From the NCBI GenBank assembly GCA_946403755.1, contig CAMJBC010000007.1, forward strand, positions 1-64,000: a DNA stretch of 64,000 bases. Reading direction: 5' to 3'. A program made the translations under genes and the position numbers. The stretch comes from an uncultured Mycoplasmatota bacterium. Its GTDB lineage: Bacteria > Bacillota_I > Bacilli_A > RF39 > UBA660. Below are positions 44,158 through 53,985 of the stretch, one piece after another (positions within the stretch are counted from its first letter, which is position 1; each line of letters opens with the position of its first letter). The notes beneath the pieces were generated by a model. That model saw only the letters and a list, made by a program, of their open reading frames with translations, was not told the DNA's origin and searched no databases.

Positions 44158-45629
44158 GTTTGTTTCTTTTTAGTAGCTTTTTTAGTTTTAATATCTTTAT
44201 CATCTACATTTTCTAATGGTTTAACATCTTTATTTTCATCTTCTACTACTTTTTCAACACTTTTTAATTCTTTTTCTTTTTTCTTTTCTTCGGCTTGTTT
44301 AGTTTTTTCTTCAATCATATTTAATAATTTTTTTAATTTCTTTTTAGATTTAGAACTAGCTATAAGAGCAAATAGAGTAATAAACATCATAAGTCCACAA
44401 GCAGATGCTAGAATAATAACTATATCTTTTAAATCATTTTTAGTATCTTGTGTTACGATTGGTGTTTTAACATCATCTTTTTTCTCTTCAGCATATCTAA
44501 TAGCAGTATTAGTTTCTTCATCATATAAATAATAATTATCTTTACCGGTATTTAAATTTCTAGCTTTTAATATATGATAATTAGCATAAGCAAGTTTTAA
44601 AGAACTAAATGTATGATTTCCAATTACTATAGAGCTTTTAGTATAATCTTTACCAAAATCTCTATCTATTTCAAGAGGATATAAATCTAATTCATCTAAT
44701 TTAACATCAAAATATTCACTATATGTATTATTTTCAGCATCATAAATATATAATTTAGTTTCCTCACTATCTTTTAAACCAACTAATGTATAATTGTTAG
44801 TTTCATTAAAGAAAGCAGGTACATCTATATCATTTATTTTAATTGTTGTTTTTTCAAAGTCTTCTGGTGCTGTTAATGCACTTTCTCTTTTAACAACAGT
44901 TAAATCTTTTCCGTCAATATTTACAGTTATAGGATTAGGATCAATTACATTAACAATTACTTTATAAGTTCTTGTACTACCATTTTGAGCTTTAACAACT
45001 ATTTTAAATACATTTTCTCCTTCAGCAACATTATGTTTACCTCTACCAGATACTGATGATTTACTATCAGCTACACTAGCTTTAATATTAACACTTGTTG
45101 TATTTGAATTAGCTTCAACTCTATATTCTAAAGTATCTTTTTTAAATGCTGGAGATAATTTAAGTCCATCAACAGATAAACTTTTTAAATAATTATTTTT
45201 AGAATATGTTGCTTCTAATTGAGCTTGAGTTATAACTTTAACTGATTTAGTACCTGCACTAACACTTAATTTCTTTTCATCCAAAGAATAAGCACCATAA
45301 CTTTTAACTCCTATTTTTCCAGTACCAGTACCAATTGCTTTAAATTTATATGTATAAGTTTTAGATTTAATATTTTTATTTCCATTATAATCTCCAACTA
45401 CAGGACTTTCTCCAGAAACAAATTTAAATATTTTACTATCATAGGTTGGGGTAAATTCCCAAGAACCTAACGCTTTACTAGAAGATATTTTTATCTTAAC
45501 AGTAAATGTATTTCCAACAACAACTTGACCAGTTGAAGATACTGAAATGCTAGCATCAGCTGCTTTAGCACCTATGACAAAGCTAAATGCAACAAATATT
45601 GTAAACAATGCTTTAATTATTTTTTTCAT
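44139..45629 (-). CDS. Membrane-anchored cohesin-domain protein
   Basis: This 496-aa protein has a signal peptide (1 to about 23, IGAKA), a cohesin-like domain (about 25-140) with VVVGNTFTVKIKISSS and ALGSWEFTPTYDSKIFKFV, and a cadherin-like beta-sandwich domain (about 150-235, NNYLKSLSVDGLKLSPAF). A further beta-rich region follows, then a C-terminal transmembrane helix (about 402-424) and a Lys/Glu-rich cytoplasmic tail. Cohesins bind dockerins with calcium. The gene upstream in the same operon, 9 bp away, encodes a dockerin. This protein is therefore a likely membrane receptor for that enzyme. AGGAGG precedes the start. Confidence 0.78.
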   Translation of the reverse strand: MKKIIKALFTIFVAFSFVIGAKAADASISVSSTGQVVVGNTFTVKIKISSSKALGSWEFTPTYDSKIFKFVSGESPVVGDYNGNKNIKSKTYTYKFKAIGTGTGKIGVKSYGAYSLDEKKLSVSAGTKSVKVITQAQLEATYSKNNYLKSLSVDGLKLSPAFKKDTLEYRVEANSNTTSVNIKASVADSKSSVSGRGKHNVAEGENVFKIVVKAQNGSTRTYKVIVNVIDPNPITVNIDGKDLTVVKRESALTAPEDFEKTTIKINDIDVPAFFNETNNYTLVGLKDSEETKLYIYDAENNTYSEYFDVKLDELDLYPLEIDRDFGKDYTKSSIVIGNHTFSSLKLAYANYHILKARNLNTGKDNYYLYDEETNTAIRYAEEKKDDVKTPIVTQDTKNDLKDIVIILASACGLMMFITLFALIASSKSKKKLKKLLNMIEEKTKQAEEKKKEKELKSVEKVVEDENKDVKPLENVDDKDIKTKKATKKKQTKNKAK

Positions 45630-45638
45630 AATTACCTC

Positions 45639-45840
45639 CTATAACTTTTTATCACCTTTAATATGTTTTTGTATTTGTAATAAATCTAGAATAGTGACAT
45701 CTCCATCACCAGAAGTATCACCAGCATATGAATATGCATCTATTAATAATTTATCTTTTTTAATATGCTTTCTAACTTGTAATAGATCTAATATAGTAAC
45801 ATCCCCATCACCAGAAGTATCTCCATTTATTACAAATGTA
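45639..45840 (-). repeat. Dockerin repeat pair
   Basis: Two copies encode GDTSGDGDVTILDLLQ followed by [VI]-[RQ]-KHIK. Each has the calcium-loop Asp/Ser/Asp/Asp pattern and the following helix. The repeats are also nearly identical in DNA sequence, so the duplication may be recent or maintained. Confidence 0.85.
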
Positions 45841-47822
45841 TATGTTTTAGTTTCAACTACTGTTGATATAGTTGCTGTATAACCAGTTGCTATTAAACCA
45901 TTTGTTACTTCATTACCATTTGGATCTTTAATAACAACGTTTTGAGTACCAGTACTTCTAAGTAATGCAACTAAACTATTAATATCAGTATTATTATGAA
46001 CATTTGTTAGATATGTATTATTTGTATTTAATCCTGAAGCTTGAATGCTTTGATCTACTGTAGTAGTATCATCTACTTTTTTAATAGTAATAGTATATTT
46101 CTTTTCTTCATTAACTTGAGATGTAACAGTTACTGTAAAATCTGTTTCATTTTCAGGTATTTCAAAAGTACCATTTCCTTCTAATGTAGATAATTCTCCT
46201 TCTTTTTCAGCATTTATAGTTACTTGAGTTGTACTTGTTGGTACATAAACTTCATAAGTTAATATATCTGATTCAAAAGCAGGTGATAAATAGAATCCTT
46301 CAACACTAAGTGATTTTAAATTATTATTTGTGTCACCTGAATTAGGAAGGCTAGTGTATGCTGGCATATTTCTATAAACTGGAATATCAAATACAAATTG
46401 TGTATTTAACATACCACCATTTTTATATGCAGTATATGATTGGCCACCTTCAGTAGCAGGTGCTTGAATATTTGTCATATATTGATGAGTGAAGCTAGTT
46501 GAATATGGGTTAGGGCAAACATTGAATTTTTGATAATAAACAGTTCCTTGACCTTTATTGATATATCCATTAGCTAAGAATGATATACCTTCAGTAATAG
46601 CAGTTTCAATATTATTCCATGGTTCCCCACTTCTATTAATAACTTTAGCTGCATATAGTAAACCTCTTAATACTGAGTTTACTTTAATACCTTGTATTGT
46701 ATCTTCATAAGCACCAATATTAAAGAAATTATAATATCCACTATATGTATTACCATTAAAAGTGAATTCAGCACCACTTGTTGAATCACTTCCATTAGGA
46801 CCAACTTCTAATCTAATTCTGCTTGCTATTGCAAGAGGACTTATTCTTTTATTTCTACCAGCATTTACCATTGGAATAGTATATTTATCATCTGATAATT
46901 TTCCATCTCCAAATATTGTTTTAACTAAAGTAGGATAATTTTCTTCTAAAGCATCTGTATAATCTAATTTTTCAAACATAAAGATTCTACTTTCAGTTAA
47001 CCAGTTTCTAGGATCCATATAAAATGCTATAACTGCTGAATTAACTTTAAACCATGATGCACCCTCTGCTGGAGTAGTGGAAGTTCTATAATTGTTATTT
47101 GTTGTTTGCATATAACATTTTCCTTCTTCAGCATTAACAGCATGTGTAAAATCATATGTTGTATCAGTAGCTACAAAAGACCATTCTGGATATTTAATAT
47201 GTAAATGTGTTAAATAAGGAATATATGAATCTGGAAAACCAGCAGCTTTTAATACTTCAGTATATTCAGGATCTTCAGCTATTGTATCTTCTCTTTTAGT
47301 AACATAGTTTTTACATATATATCCTTCTTTACTACCATAATATCTAATTTTATACCATTTACCACTAGAACAAGAAGCATTATTACCATTTACTTCTTCA
47401 AGTATAGTAACATTTACACCAAGAGATAATGAATTAATCTTAGTAGATGAAGTTGTTGCTTTTTCTCTAACCCCAACATCATTAGCATTAACTCTAGCGG
47501 TATAATTAACAACATTTATTCCTGAAAAAGCAGTATCAGTATATCTAACATAGTTAGAACATACATATCCTTCTTTTTCTTTATATCTAACTTTTAACCA
47601 TCCATTAGCGCATCCAGTTCCACTAACAGTTGTTTTATCAAGTACAGTAATTGATGTACCTGAATTAACTGTATAAAGTATACTAGAACCTGTAGTAGAT
47701 GGATTAACTCTTATTCTTACTGAAGACCCAGTTATTACTGCACTATATTCTTCAGCATTTAAAAATGAAGGCATTAAAATAAATAAAAATATAATAAATA
47801 ATGTTTTAAAACTTTTATTCAC
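45639..47822 (-). CDS. Secreted SH3/glucosaminidase autolysin with C-terminal dockerin
   Basis: A GTG start at 47822 is chosen because GGAGGTG lies just upstream; in-frame codons to 47879 lack a ribosome binding site. The 727-aa product has a signal peptide (about 1-23, FLNA), two bacterial SH3 domains (about 25-90 and 110-175), a LytB-like endo-beta-N-acetylglucosaminidase domain (about 200-490, with RIRLEVGPNG holding the likely catalytic Glu) and a cadherin-like sandwich (about 520-600). It ends in a dockerin of two near-identical 22-residue repeats (GDTSGDGDVTILDLLQ). It would cleave peptidoglycan and attach to the cohesin partner. Confidence 0.85.
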   Translation of the reverse strand: MNKSFKTLFIIFLFILMPSFLNAEEYSAVITGSSVRIRVNPSTTGSSILYTVNSGTSITVLDKTTVSGTGCANGWLKVRYKEKEGYVCSNYVRYTDTAFSGINVVNYTARVNANDVGVREKATTSSTKINSLSLGVNVTILEEVNGNNASCSSGKWYKIRYYGSKEGYICKNYVTKREDTIAEDPEYTEVLKAAGFPDSYIPYLTHLHIKYPEWSFVATDTTYDFTHAVNAEEGKCYMQTTNNNYRTSTTPAEGASWFKVNSAVIAFYMDPRNWLTESRIFMFEKLDYTDALEENYPTLVKTIFGDGKLSDDKYTIPMVNAGRNKRISPLAIASRIRLEVGPNGSDSTSGAEFTFNGNTYSGYYNFFNIGAYEDTIQGIKVNSVLRGLLYAAKVINRSGEPWNNIETAITEGISFLANGYINKGQGTVYYQKFNVCPNPYSTSFTHQYMTNIQAPATEGGQSYTAYKNGGMLNTQFVFDIPVYRNMPAYTSLPNSGDTNNNLKSLSVEGFYLSPAFESDILTYEVYVPTSTTQVTINAEKEGELSTLEGNGTFEIPENETDFTVTVTSQVNEEKKYTITIKKVDDTTTVDQSIQASGLNTNNTYLTNVHNNTDINSLVALLRSTGTQNVVIKDPNGNEVTNGLIATGYTATISTVVETKTYTFVINGDTSGDGDVTILDLLQVRKHIKKDKLLIDAYSYAGDTSGDGDVTILDLLQIQKHIKGDKKL

Positions 47823-47849
47823 AATACACCTCCATTCTTTCATTATAAA

Positions 47850-47860
47850 AATTATAGCAA
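47850..47860 (-). promoter_or_regulatory. Extended -10 of the dockerin/cohesin operon
   Basis: On the minus strand TGC precedes TATAAT (complement of 47851-47859). It lies about 30 nt upstream of the GTG start. The -35 is weak. Confidence 0.45.
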
Positions 47861-47966
47861 AACTAGGCCTTTTTTGCATTAGAATAGGCTATACTTTACA
47901 TATATTATTTGAAATAATATTATTAATTTATCAAATTAAATGTTAAAATTAAAAATAGGTGATAAT

Positions 47967-48401
47967 ATGATAAATTTTTTACATTCATTAATAATAGTTG
48001 TTGCTGGAGCTATAGCTATAGCTGGAATGATACCAGCTGCTATAAATTATTTAGCTTTTGTATTTGTAATACCAATTGTAGTAGAGTTTTATTTACTACA
48101 TAGAACTAGTGTTACATATGGTGGTTATGAATTAAAAAATAATATAACTAAAATTGTTATTTTTAAGATACTTAGTTTCTTAAGTTTTTTAGTTATAGTA
48201 CTAACTAAAGGTGGAATAAAAGGATTAACACAAAGTTATTATTCTTTAGCTTTTAGTTCAATTTTTATATTAATTAGTTTAATATATTGGGTAAAATTCT
48301 TCCTTTCATTATCAAGAATAAAAAGAGAATTATATCAAGTTCAACAACAAAATAATACTGAAATAAATGAGCAACAAGAAACTTCTACTACAAATAATTA
48401 A
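47967..48401 (+). CDS. Four-helix membrane protein, unknown
   Basis: ATG 47967 follows ATAGGTGAT; earlier in-frame codons from 47940 lack a ribosome binding site. The 144-aa protein has about four hydrophobic helices (about 7-25, 27-45, 62-82 and 95-115) and a Gln/Asn/Thr-rich tail (VQQQNNTEINEQQETSTTNN). I do not recognise it. It lies just before tagO, but a terminator separates the two. Confidence 0.55.
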   Translation: MINFLHSLIIVVAGAIAIAGMIPAAINYLAFVFVIPIVVEFYLLHRTSVTYGGYELKNNITKIVIFKILSFLSFLVIVLTKGGIKGLTQSYYSLAFSSIFILISLIYWVKFFLSLSRIKRELYQVQQQNNTEINEQQETSTTNN

Positions 48402-48406
48402 TCATA

Positions 48407-48440
48407 AAATGTGGAAATAATGCCACATTTGTTTTATAAT
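48407..48440 (+). terminator. Terminator followed by the tagO -10
   Basis: An 8-bp stem (48407-48414 with 48423-48430) is followed by TTTGTTTT. TATAAT at 48435-48440 is then the probable -10 for tagO, so the T tract leads straight into a promoter. Confidence 0.6.
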
Positions 48441-48460
48441 ATTTGTAGGGGAGTGAAATA

Positions 48461-49522
48461 ATGAACTTTGTAATTAATGGACACAATATATTTTTAATAG
48501 TGGGTGTATGCTTTATAGCTTCTGTTATTTTCGTACATATTATGAAAAAGGTAGCTATATTTTTACATGTTTTAGATATGCCTGATAAAAAAAGAAAAAT
48601 ACATACTAAACCAATGCCTTTATTAGGTGGAATAGGTATATTTTTAGCATTTTTATTAGGATACATGTTATTTGCAGAAAAAAATAATTTAATGTTATCA
48701 ATATTAATATCATCATTTTTAATTATGTTGTTAGGTTTATTTGATGATATGACTAAAAGTGAAACACCAATGCCTAATAAATATAAAGTAATAGTTCAAG
48801 TAATAGTAGCTTGTATAATTGTATTTTATGGTGGATTAAAGCTAACTAGAACAACTTTTTTAGGATTAGCTATTAATTTTGATGCTATTCCATTATTACC
48901 TGAATTATTATCAATATTAATTATTGTTGCAATTATAAATGCTATGAATTTAATAGATGGTTTAGATGGATTATGTGCAGGTATATCATCAATTTATTTC
49001 TTAACAATAGCTATTTTAGGATTTGTATTAAATAAATTTGGTGGTTTAGATGTAATATTAAGTTTAATAATGCTAGGTTGTACTCTTGGATATTTGGTAC
49101 ATAATTTCCCACCAGCTAAAATATATCAAGGAGATGCAGGTAGTACATTCTGTGGAGCTATGATAGCTGTTATATGCTTAATTGGATTTAAAACAACAAC
49201 AGTAGCTTCATTAATAGTGCCAGTATTTATTTTAGCAATACCTATTTTAGATACATTATTTGCTATTATAAGAAGAAAATTAAAAGGACAAAAAATAGAT
49301 CAAGCTGATAAAGAACATATACATCATCAATTATTAAAGAAATTCTCTAAAAAGAGTTCATTATTAATAATTTATGCTATTAATGTATTGTTCTCTGTAA
49401 CAACAATCTTCTATACTATAGGAGATAAGAAATTATCAATTGTTTGTTATGTTTTATTAGCAGCTATAGTTCTATTCTTAATATTAAAAACAAATGTAAT
49501 TTTTGATAGAAAAAACAAATAA
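48461..49522 (+). CDS. tagO: UDP-GlcNAc:undecaprenyl-phosphate GlcNAc-1-phosphate transferase (TagO/WecA family)
   Basis: This 353-aa polytopic protein of the MraY/WecA family has LLGGIGIF, GLFDDMTKSE, the NLIDGLDGLCAG loop, YQGDAGSTFCG and the cytoplasmic HIHHQLLKKFSKK element specific to WecA/TagO. It carries out the first step of wall teichoic acid or related polymer synthesis on undecaprenyl phosphate at the inner membrane face. It heads a cluster with two glycerophosphate transferases, GalE and a Wzx-type flippase. The start is supported by GGGGAG. Confidence 0.93.
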   Translation: MNFVINGHNIFLIVGVCFIASVIFVHIMKKVAIFLHVLDMPDKKRKIHTKPMPLLGGIGIFLAFLLGYMLFAEKNNLMLSILISSFLIMLLGLFDDMTKSETPMPNKYKVIVQVIVACIIVFYGGLKLTRTTFLGLAINFDAIPLLPELLSILIIVAIINAMNLIDGLDGLCAGISSIYFLTIAILGFVLNKFGGLDVILSLIMLGCTLGYLVHNFPPAKIYQGDAGSTFCGAMIAVICLIGFKTTTVASLIVPVFILAIPILDTLFAIIRRKLKGQKIDQADKEHIHHQLLKKFSKKSSLLIIYAINVLFSVTTIFYTIGDKKLSIVCYVLLAAIVLFLILKTNVIFDRKNK

Positions 49523-49611
49523 TAATTTAAAGAATAGGATAAAATTTAAAATTTATTCTATTTTTTTATTTACAATTATTATGTTAAAATATAATTATTA
49601 GGAGGGTTAAT

Positions 49612-51186
49612 ATGAGTATAAATGTAGGCTCTAATATTTTTCCTATATTCTCAAGAGGGAAAAAACATTTTAATATATTTTCTTTATGTACTTATAAAAT
49701 AGAAACTAATAAGTTTGATATTAAAGATAGTTATATTGAAATAGCTAATAAAAAATTTCCTATTAAATATTATTTTGGAAAAGGGATTAGAATATCAAAA
49801 AGAAGATATATTAACTTATATTCAGCTAAATTAGATTATGAAAAATTAATGGATATGGAAATACATAATCCAATTCATTTCCATTTTAAAAGCAATAAAA
49901 AAGATATTGTTATAGATTATAAATATAATTTAATATATGGTAATTTTGGTATAGGATCTCATTCTAAAATACATGATTATGATGGTTTAAATTTATGTTG
50001 TTATATTAGACAAAATGCTGGTAATACATTTGTAGTTACAGTTAGAAATAAAAACTATACAGATCATGATTTTTGGAAAATATTAGCAGCTTGGTTTTTA
50101 TCATTATTTTCATTTAGAAGTAAAATTATTTTATTATATGAAAAGAACAATGAAAAATATGAAGAAAGTGCAGCTGCTGTGTATGAAAAACTAATTGATG
50201 AGGGTTATCCTGCTTATTACATTTTAAATAAAAATAGTAAACATTGGGTAAATATTAAAAAGAAATATTTAAAAAATGTTATACAGTCTTATACATTTAA
50301 ACATTATTATTACTATTTTAAATGTCGTAAATTTATTGGTACTGAAAGTGTAGCGCATTCTATGGAACTTAGAAGTACTAATAGATTATTAAATATTAAA
50401 AGATTCTTAAAAAGATATAAATATGTATTCTTACAACATGGAGTTATGTATATGGTATCTTTAGATTCTAAAGAACGTACAGCATTTACAAAAGGTAGAA
50501 CAATGCCTAAAAGTTCTAAGATAGTTGTATCTTCTAAATTAGAAGCTAAACACTTTACTGATTTAGGTGGATTTGAAATGGATGACCTATATATAACAGG
50601 TTTACCAGCATATGATAGAAACAAAGTTAATAAGGATGCAGATCATATCACTATTATGACTACATGGAGACCTTGGGATTTTAATGTTTTAGAATCAAAT
50701 TATAAAGAAGCTGGTTACTATAAAATGATAGTAAATATAATTAATAATATACCTAAAAAGTATAAAGATAAAATATATTTATTACCACATCCATTAGTTA
50801 AAGAAAGAATTGAAAATACAGATTTAGCTTATTTAATACCAGATGATATTAGTTATGATAAAGTATTAGAAAAAACAGCTTTATTAATAACAGATTACTC
50901 AAGTATTTCTTATTCATCATTTTATAGAGGAAGTAATGTAATATTCTGTTGGATGGAAAAAGATGAATGTATGGAACATTATGGAGCACATCTAATGCTT
51001 AATGATAAAAATACTTTTGGAGATGTATGTTATAATTATAGTGAATTAGGGGATTTAATAGATAAAAATTATTTAAAACCTCAAACTAAACATCATAAAG
51101 ATAATTATTCAAAAATAGTTGAATTCCATGATGGAAAAAATACTGAAAGGTTAGTTAATTTTTTAAAACGAGACAAATTTATTTAA
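49612..51186 (+). CDS. CDP-glycerol glycerophosphotransferase family protein 1 (TagB/TagF-like)
   Basis: This 524-aa protein has an N-terminal region of about 170 residues of unassigned beta-rich character, then a CDP-glycerol transferase domain (about 180-510). Motifs include LQHGVMYMV, ITGLPAYDRN, LLPHPLVKER, TALLITDYSSISYS and the FYRGSNVIF region. The family adds glycerol-phosphate from CDP-glycerol to a lipid-linked acceptor. AGGAGGG precedes the ATG. The next gene, 9 bp later, is a second member. Confidence 0.88.
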   Translation: MSINVGSNIFPIFSRGKKHFNIFSLCTYKIETNKFDIKDSYIEIANKKFPIKYYFGKGIRISKRRYINLYSAKLDYEKLMDMEIHNPIHFHFKSNKKDIVIDYKYNLIYGNFGIGSHSKIHDYDGLNLCCYIRQNAGNTFVVTVRNKNYTDHDFWKILAAWFLSLFSFRSKIILLYEKNNEKYEESAAAVYEKLIDEGYPAYYILNKNSKHWVNIKKKYLKNVIQSYTFKHYYYYFKCRKFIGTESVAHSMELRSTNRLLNIKRFLKRYKYVFLQHGVMYMVSLDSKERTAFTKGRTMPKSSKIVVSSKLEAKHFTDLGGFEMDDLYITGLPAYDRNKVNKDADHITIMTTWRPWDFNVLESNYKEAGYYKMIVNIINNIPKKYKDKIYLLPHPLVKERIENTDLAYLIPDDISYDKVLEKTALLITDYSSISYSSFYRGSNVIFCWMEKDECMEHYGAHLMLNDKNTFGDVCYNYSELGDLIDKNYLKPQTKHHKDNYSKIVEFHDGKNTERLVNFLKRDKFI

Positions 51187-51195
51187 GGAGAATAT

Positions 51196-52323
51196 ATGAC
51201 AGTATTAATTAGTTTATTTAAATGGCATTTACAAATTGTTTATTTCTTTATTAAATTATTTACAAAAGTAGATAATAAAAAGATATTATTTTTAAGTAGA
51301 CAGAGTAATGAACCATCTATTGATTTTGAATTGATGAGGGATGATTTACATAAAAGATATCCTGATTATGAATTAACAATTCTAACTAAAAGAATGAATA
51401 GAAGAAATTTTATTGCATATTATTTTCATTTATATAAACAAATGACTAGTATTGCAAAATCTAAAGTTGTTTTAGCAGACGATTATATTATTCCAATATC
51501 AATTTTAAAACATAAAAAAGAAACAACTATTATAGAAATATGTCATGGTATTAGTAATATTAAACAATTTGGTTATCAAACATTAAAGAAAGAATCTGGT
51601 AGAGGAGAAAAGATGGCTAAATTAATGAAGATGCATAGAGGATATGATTATTTAATATCAACATCTGCAGAAACATCTAAATTTTATGCCAAAGCATTTG
51701 ATATGCCATTATCTAAAATAGTTAATATTGGTAATCCAAAGATAGATTATATTTTAGGTCTTGGTAAATATAAAGACAAAGTATATAAAAAATATCCTAA
51801 ATTAAAAGATAAACCAACTATTTTATATGTATCTACTTTTAGAACATATGATGATGATTTTTTAGAACAATTTGTTAAGGCTGCTCCTACTGATAAATTT
51901 AATATTATTATTAATATTCATCCAACTGCATATGACTATCATCCTGATATAGATAAATATATAACTAATGATGAAATATATCGTTGTAGAGATTTTTCAA
52001 CTCAAGAATTATTATCAGTAGCAGATATATGTATAACAGATTATTCTTCATTTATATTTGAATGTGCTATATTAGAAAAACCAACATATTTATTTATTAG
52101 TGATTATAAAAAATATATAAAGAACAATGGTTTAAATGTAGATGTTAAGAAAGAATTAGGTAAATATGCTTTTGAAGATGCTAAAAAAATGTTTAAAGAA
52201 ATCTCAAAAAATAAATATGATTATTCAGTAATAAAACAATTAAAAGATAAATATGTTTCAAATTGTGATGGCAAAGCAACACAAACATTAGTAGATTTTT
52301 TAATAGAACAAACTAAAAAATAA
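51196..52323 (+). CDS. CDP-glycerol glycerophosphotransferase family protein 2 (TagF-like)
   Basis: This 375-aa single-domain member of the family has CHGISNIKQFG, IGNPKIDYIL, NIHPTAYDYHP and the DICITDYSSFIFE nucleotide-binding block. It lacks the N-terminal extension of its neighbour and could be the primase (TagB-like) while the other acts as polymerase, or the reverse. The stop codon lies in a terminator stem. Confidence 0.88.
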   Translation: MTVLISLFKWHLQIVYFFIKLFTKVDNKKILFLSRQSNEPSIDFELMRDDLHKRYPDYELTILTKRMNRRNFIAYYFHLYKQMTSIAKSKVVLADDYIIPISILKHKKETTIIEICHGISNIKQFGYQTLKKESGRGEKMAKLMKMHRGYDYLISTSAETSKFYAKAFDMPLSKIVNIGNPKIDYILGLGKYKDKVYKKYPKLKDKPTILYVSTFRTYDDDFLEQFVKAAPTDKFNIIINIHPTAYDYHPDIDKYITNDEIYRCRDFSTQELLSVADICITDYSSFIFECAILEKPTYLFISDYKKYIKNNGLNVDVKKELGKYAFEDAKKMFKEISKNKYDYSVIKQLKDKYVSNCDGKATQTLVDFLIEQTKK

Positions 52324-52347
52324 AACCTATTAGGTTTTATTTTTTTG
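52318..52347 (+). terminator. Terminator, contains the TagF-like stop codon
   Basis: An 11-bp stem (52318-52328 with 52332-52342) has a 3-nt loop and then Ts. The TAA at 52321-52323 is in the left arm. Confidence 0.75.
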
Positions 52348-52389
52348 AATATATATGGTAAAATAGTAATGGTCTTAGGAGGTCAATTT

Positions 52390-53388
52390 ATGAAAATACT
52401 AGTTACAGGTGGAACAGGCTATATAGGAAGTCATACATGTGTAGAATTATTAAATGAAGGTTATGAAGTAGTTATAATAGATAATTTATATAACTCTAAA
52501 ATTGAAACAGTTGATTATATTGAAAAAATAACAGGTAAAAAAGTTAAATTTTATAAAGATGATTGCTGTGATAAAGAAGCATTGAGAAAAATATTTAAAG
52601 AAAATAAAATAGATGCAGTTATTCACTTTGCTGGATATAAAGCAGTAGGTGAATCAGTTAAATTACCATTAAATTATTATCATAATAATTTAGGTTCTGC
52701 TATTATATTATGTGAAGTAATGAAAGAATTTAATTGTAAAAATATTATTTTCTCTTCTTCAGCAACAGTTTATGGTAATTCAAAAAGAGTTCCATTTAAA
52801 GAAACTTACAAATTATCAACAACTAATCCATATGGAACTACTAAAATGTTTATAGAAAGAATACTTACAGATTTACATATATCAGATGAAGATTGGAATG
52901 TAGTATTACTTAGATACTTTAATCCAATTGGAGCTCATCCTAGTGGATTAATTGGTGAAGATCCAAACGGAATACCAAATAATTTAATGCCATATGTTGT
53001 TAAAGTAGCAACAGGAGAACTAGAATGTTTAAGTATATTTGGTAATGATTATCCAACTAAAGATGGTACTGGAGTAAGAGATTATATCCATGTAGTAGAT
53101 TTAGCAGTTGGACATGTTAAAGCTTTAGAAAAAATTCAAAAAGATAATGGATTATTTATATATAATTTAGGTACTGGAGAAGGATATAGTGTACTTGATA
53201 TAGTTAATACTTTTGAAAGAGTTAACAAAGTTAAAGTTAATCACAAATTTGCACCAAGAAGAAAAGGTGATATAGCAACATGTTTAGCAGATCCTTCTAA
53301 AGCAGAAAAAGAATTAAATTTTAAAGCAACTAGAACACTAGAAGAAATGTGTAGAGATGCATATAATTATGCAGTAAAGAATAGGTGA
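52390..53388 (+). CDS. galE: UDP-glucose 4-epimerase
   Basis: ATG 52390 follows TTAGGAGGTC; in-frame codons from 52345 lie in the promoter/terminator region. The 332-aa short-chain dehydrogenase-fold enzyme has the NAD motif GGTGYIGSH, the S-x24-YxxxK catalytic set (SSSATVYG and NPYGTTKMF) and the RYFNPIGAHPSG block. It interconverts UDP-glucose and UDP-galactose (or the GlcNAc forms). In this cluster it probably supplies a sugar nucleotide for the surface polymer. Confidence 0.95.
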   Translation: MKILVTGGTGYIGSHTCVELLNEGYEVVIIDNLYNSKIETVDYIEKITGKKVKFYKDDCCDKEALRKIFKENKIDAVIHFAGYKAVGESVKLPLNYYHNNLGSAIILCEVMKEFNCKNIIFSSSATVYGNSKRVPFKETYKLSTTNPYGTTKMFIERILTDLHISDEDWNVVLLRYFNPIGAHPSGLIGEDPNGIPNNLMPYVVKVATGELECLSIFGNDYPTKDGTGVRDYIHVVDLAVGHVKALEKIQKDNGLFIYNLGTGEGYSVLDIVNTFERVNKVKVNHKFAPRRKGDIATCLADPSKAEKELNFKATRTLEEMCRDAYNYAVKNR

Positions 53389-53395
53389 AAAAAGA

Positions 53396-53980
53396 ATGAA
53401 TATTTATGATTTTGATGGAACAATTTATGATGGAGATTCTACAAAAGATATAATTAAGTATGGGTTTAAAAGACATCCATTTATGGTTTTAAAATGTTTA
53501 AAAAGAGCTAGAAGAGCTAATGCTGATTTTGGATTAGGATTAGGTACTTTTGAACAAGTTAAAGAAGAATTACTAGCTTTTATATTTAAAATGAAAAATT
53601 ATCCAAAATTCATAAATGATTTTGTCGAATCACATATGAAAAAGATTAAACCATTATATAAATCAAGACATACAGATAATGATGTGATAGTAACCGCATC
53701 ATATGATTTATGGGTAAATTTATTTGCTAGAAAACTTGGAGTTAGAAATGTAATAGCTACTAGAGTAGATCCAAGTGGTAAAATAATGGGTATTAATTGT
53801 AAAGGTGATGAAAAATTAAGAAGAATTAGAGAAGCTCTTCCTAATATTCCTATTGAGAATGCTTATACTGATTCTCAAAGTGATGAAGTTTTATTAATTA
53901 ATGCCGCTAATGGTTATGTAATTGAAGGAAATAAGGTAATTCCTTATGTAAGAGGTTATAAATTTAAAAAGAAAGATTAA
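53396..53980 (+). CDS. HAD-superfamily phosphatase, SerB-like fold
   Basis: This 194-aa protein has HAD motif I NIYDFDGTIYDGDST, motif II VTASYD and motif III/IV with KGDEKLRR and AYTDSQSDEVLL. The arrangement is that of phosphoserine-phosphatase-like HADs with a small cap. The substrate is unknown; its position between galE and a flippase suggests a sugar-phosphate or lipid-linked intermediate. The spacing is 7 bp to galE and 5 bp to the next gene. Confidence 0.82.
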   Translation: MNIYDFDGTIYDGDSTKDIIKYGFKRHPFMVLKCLKRARRANADFGLGLGTFEQVKEELLAFIFKMKNYPKFINDFVESHMKKIKPLYKSRHTDNDVIVTASYDLWVNLFARKLGVRNVIATRVDPSGKIMGINCKGDEKLRRIREALPNIPIENAYTDSQSDEVLLINAANGYVIEGNKVIPYVRGYKFKKKD

Positions 53981-53985
53981 TTATT

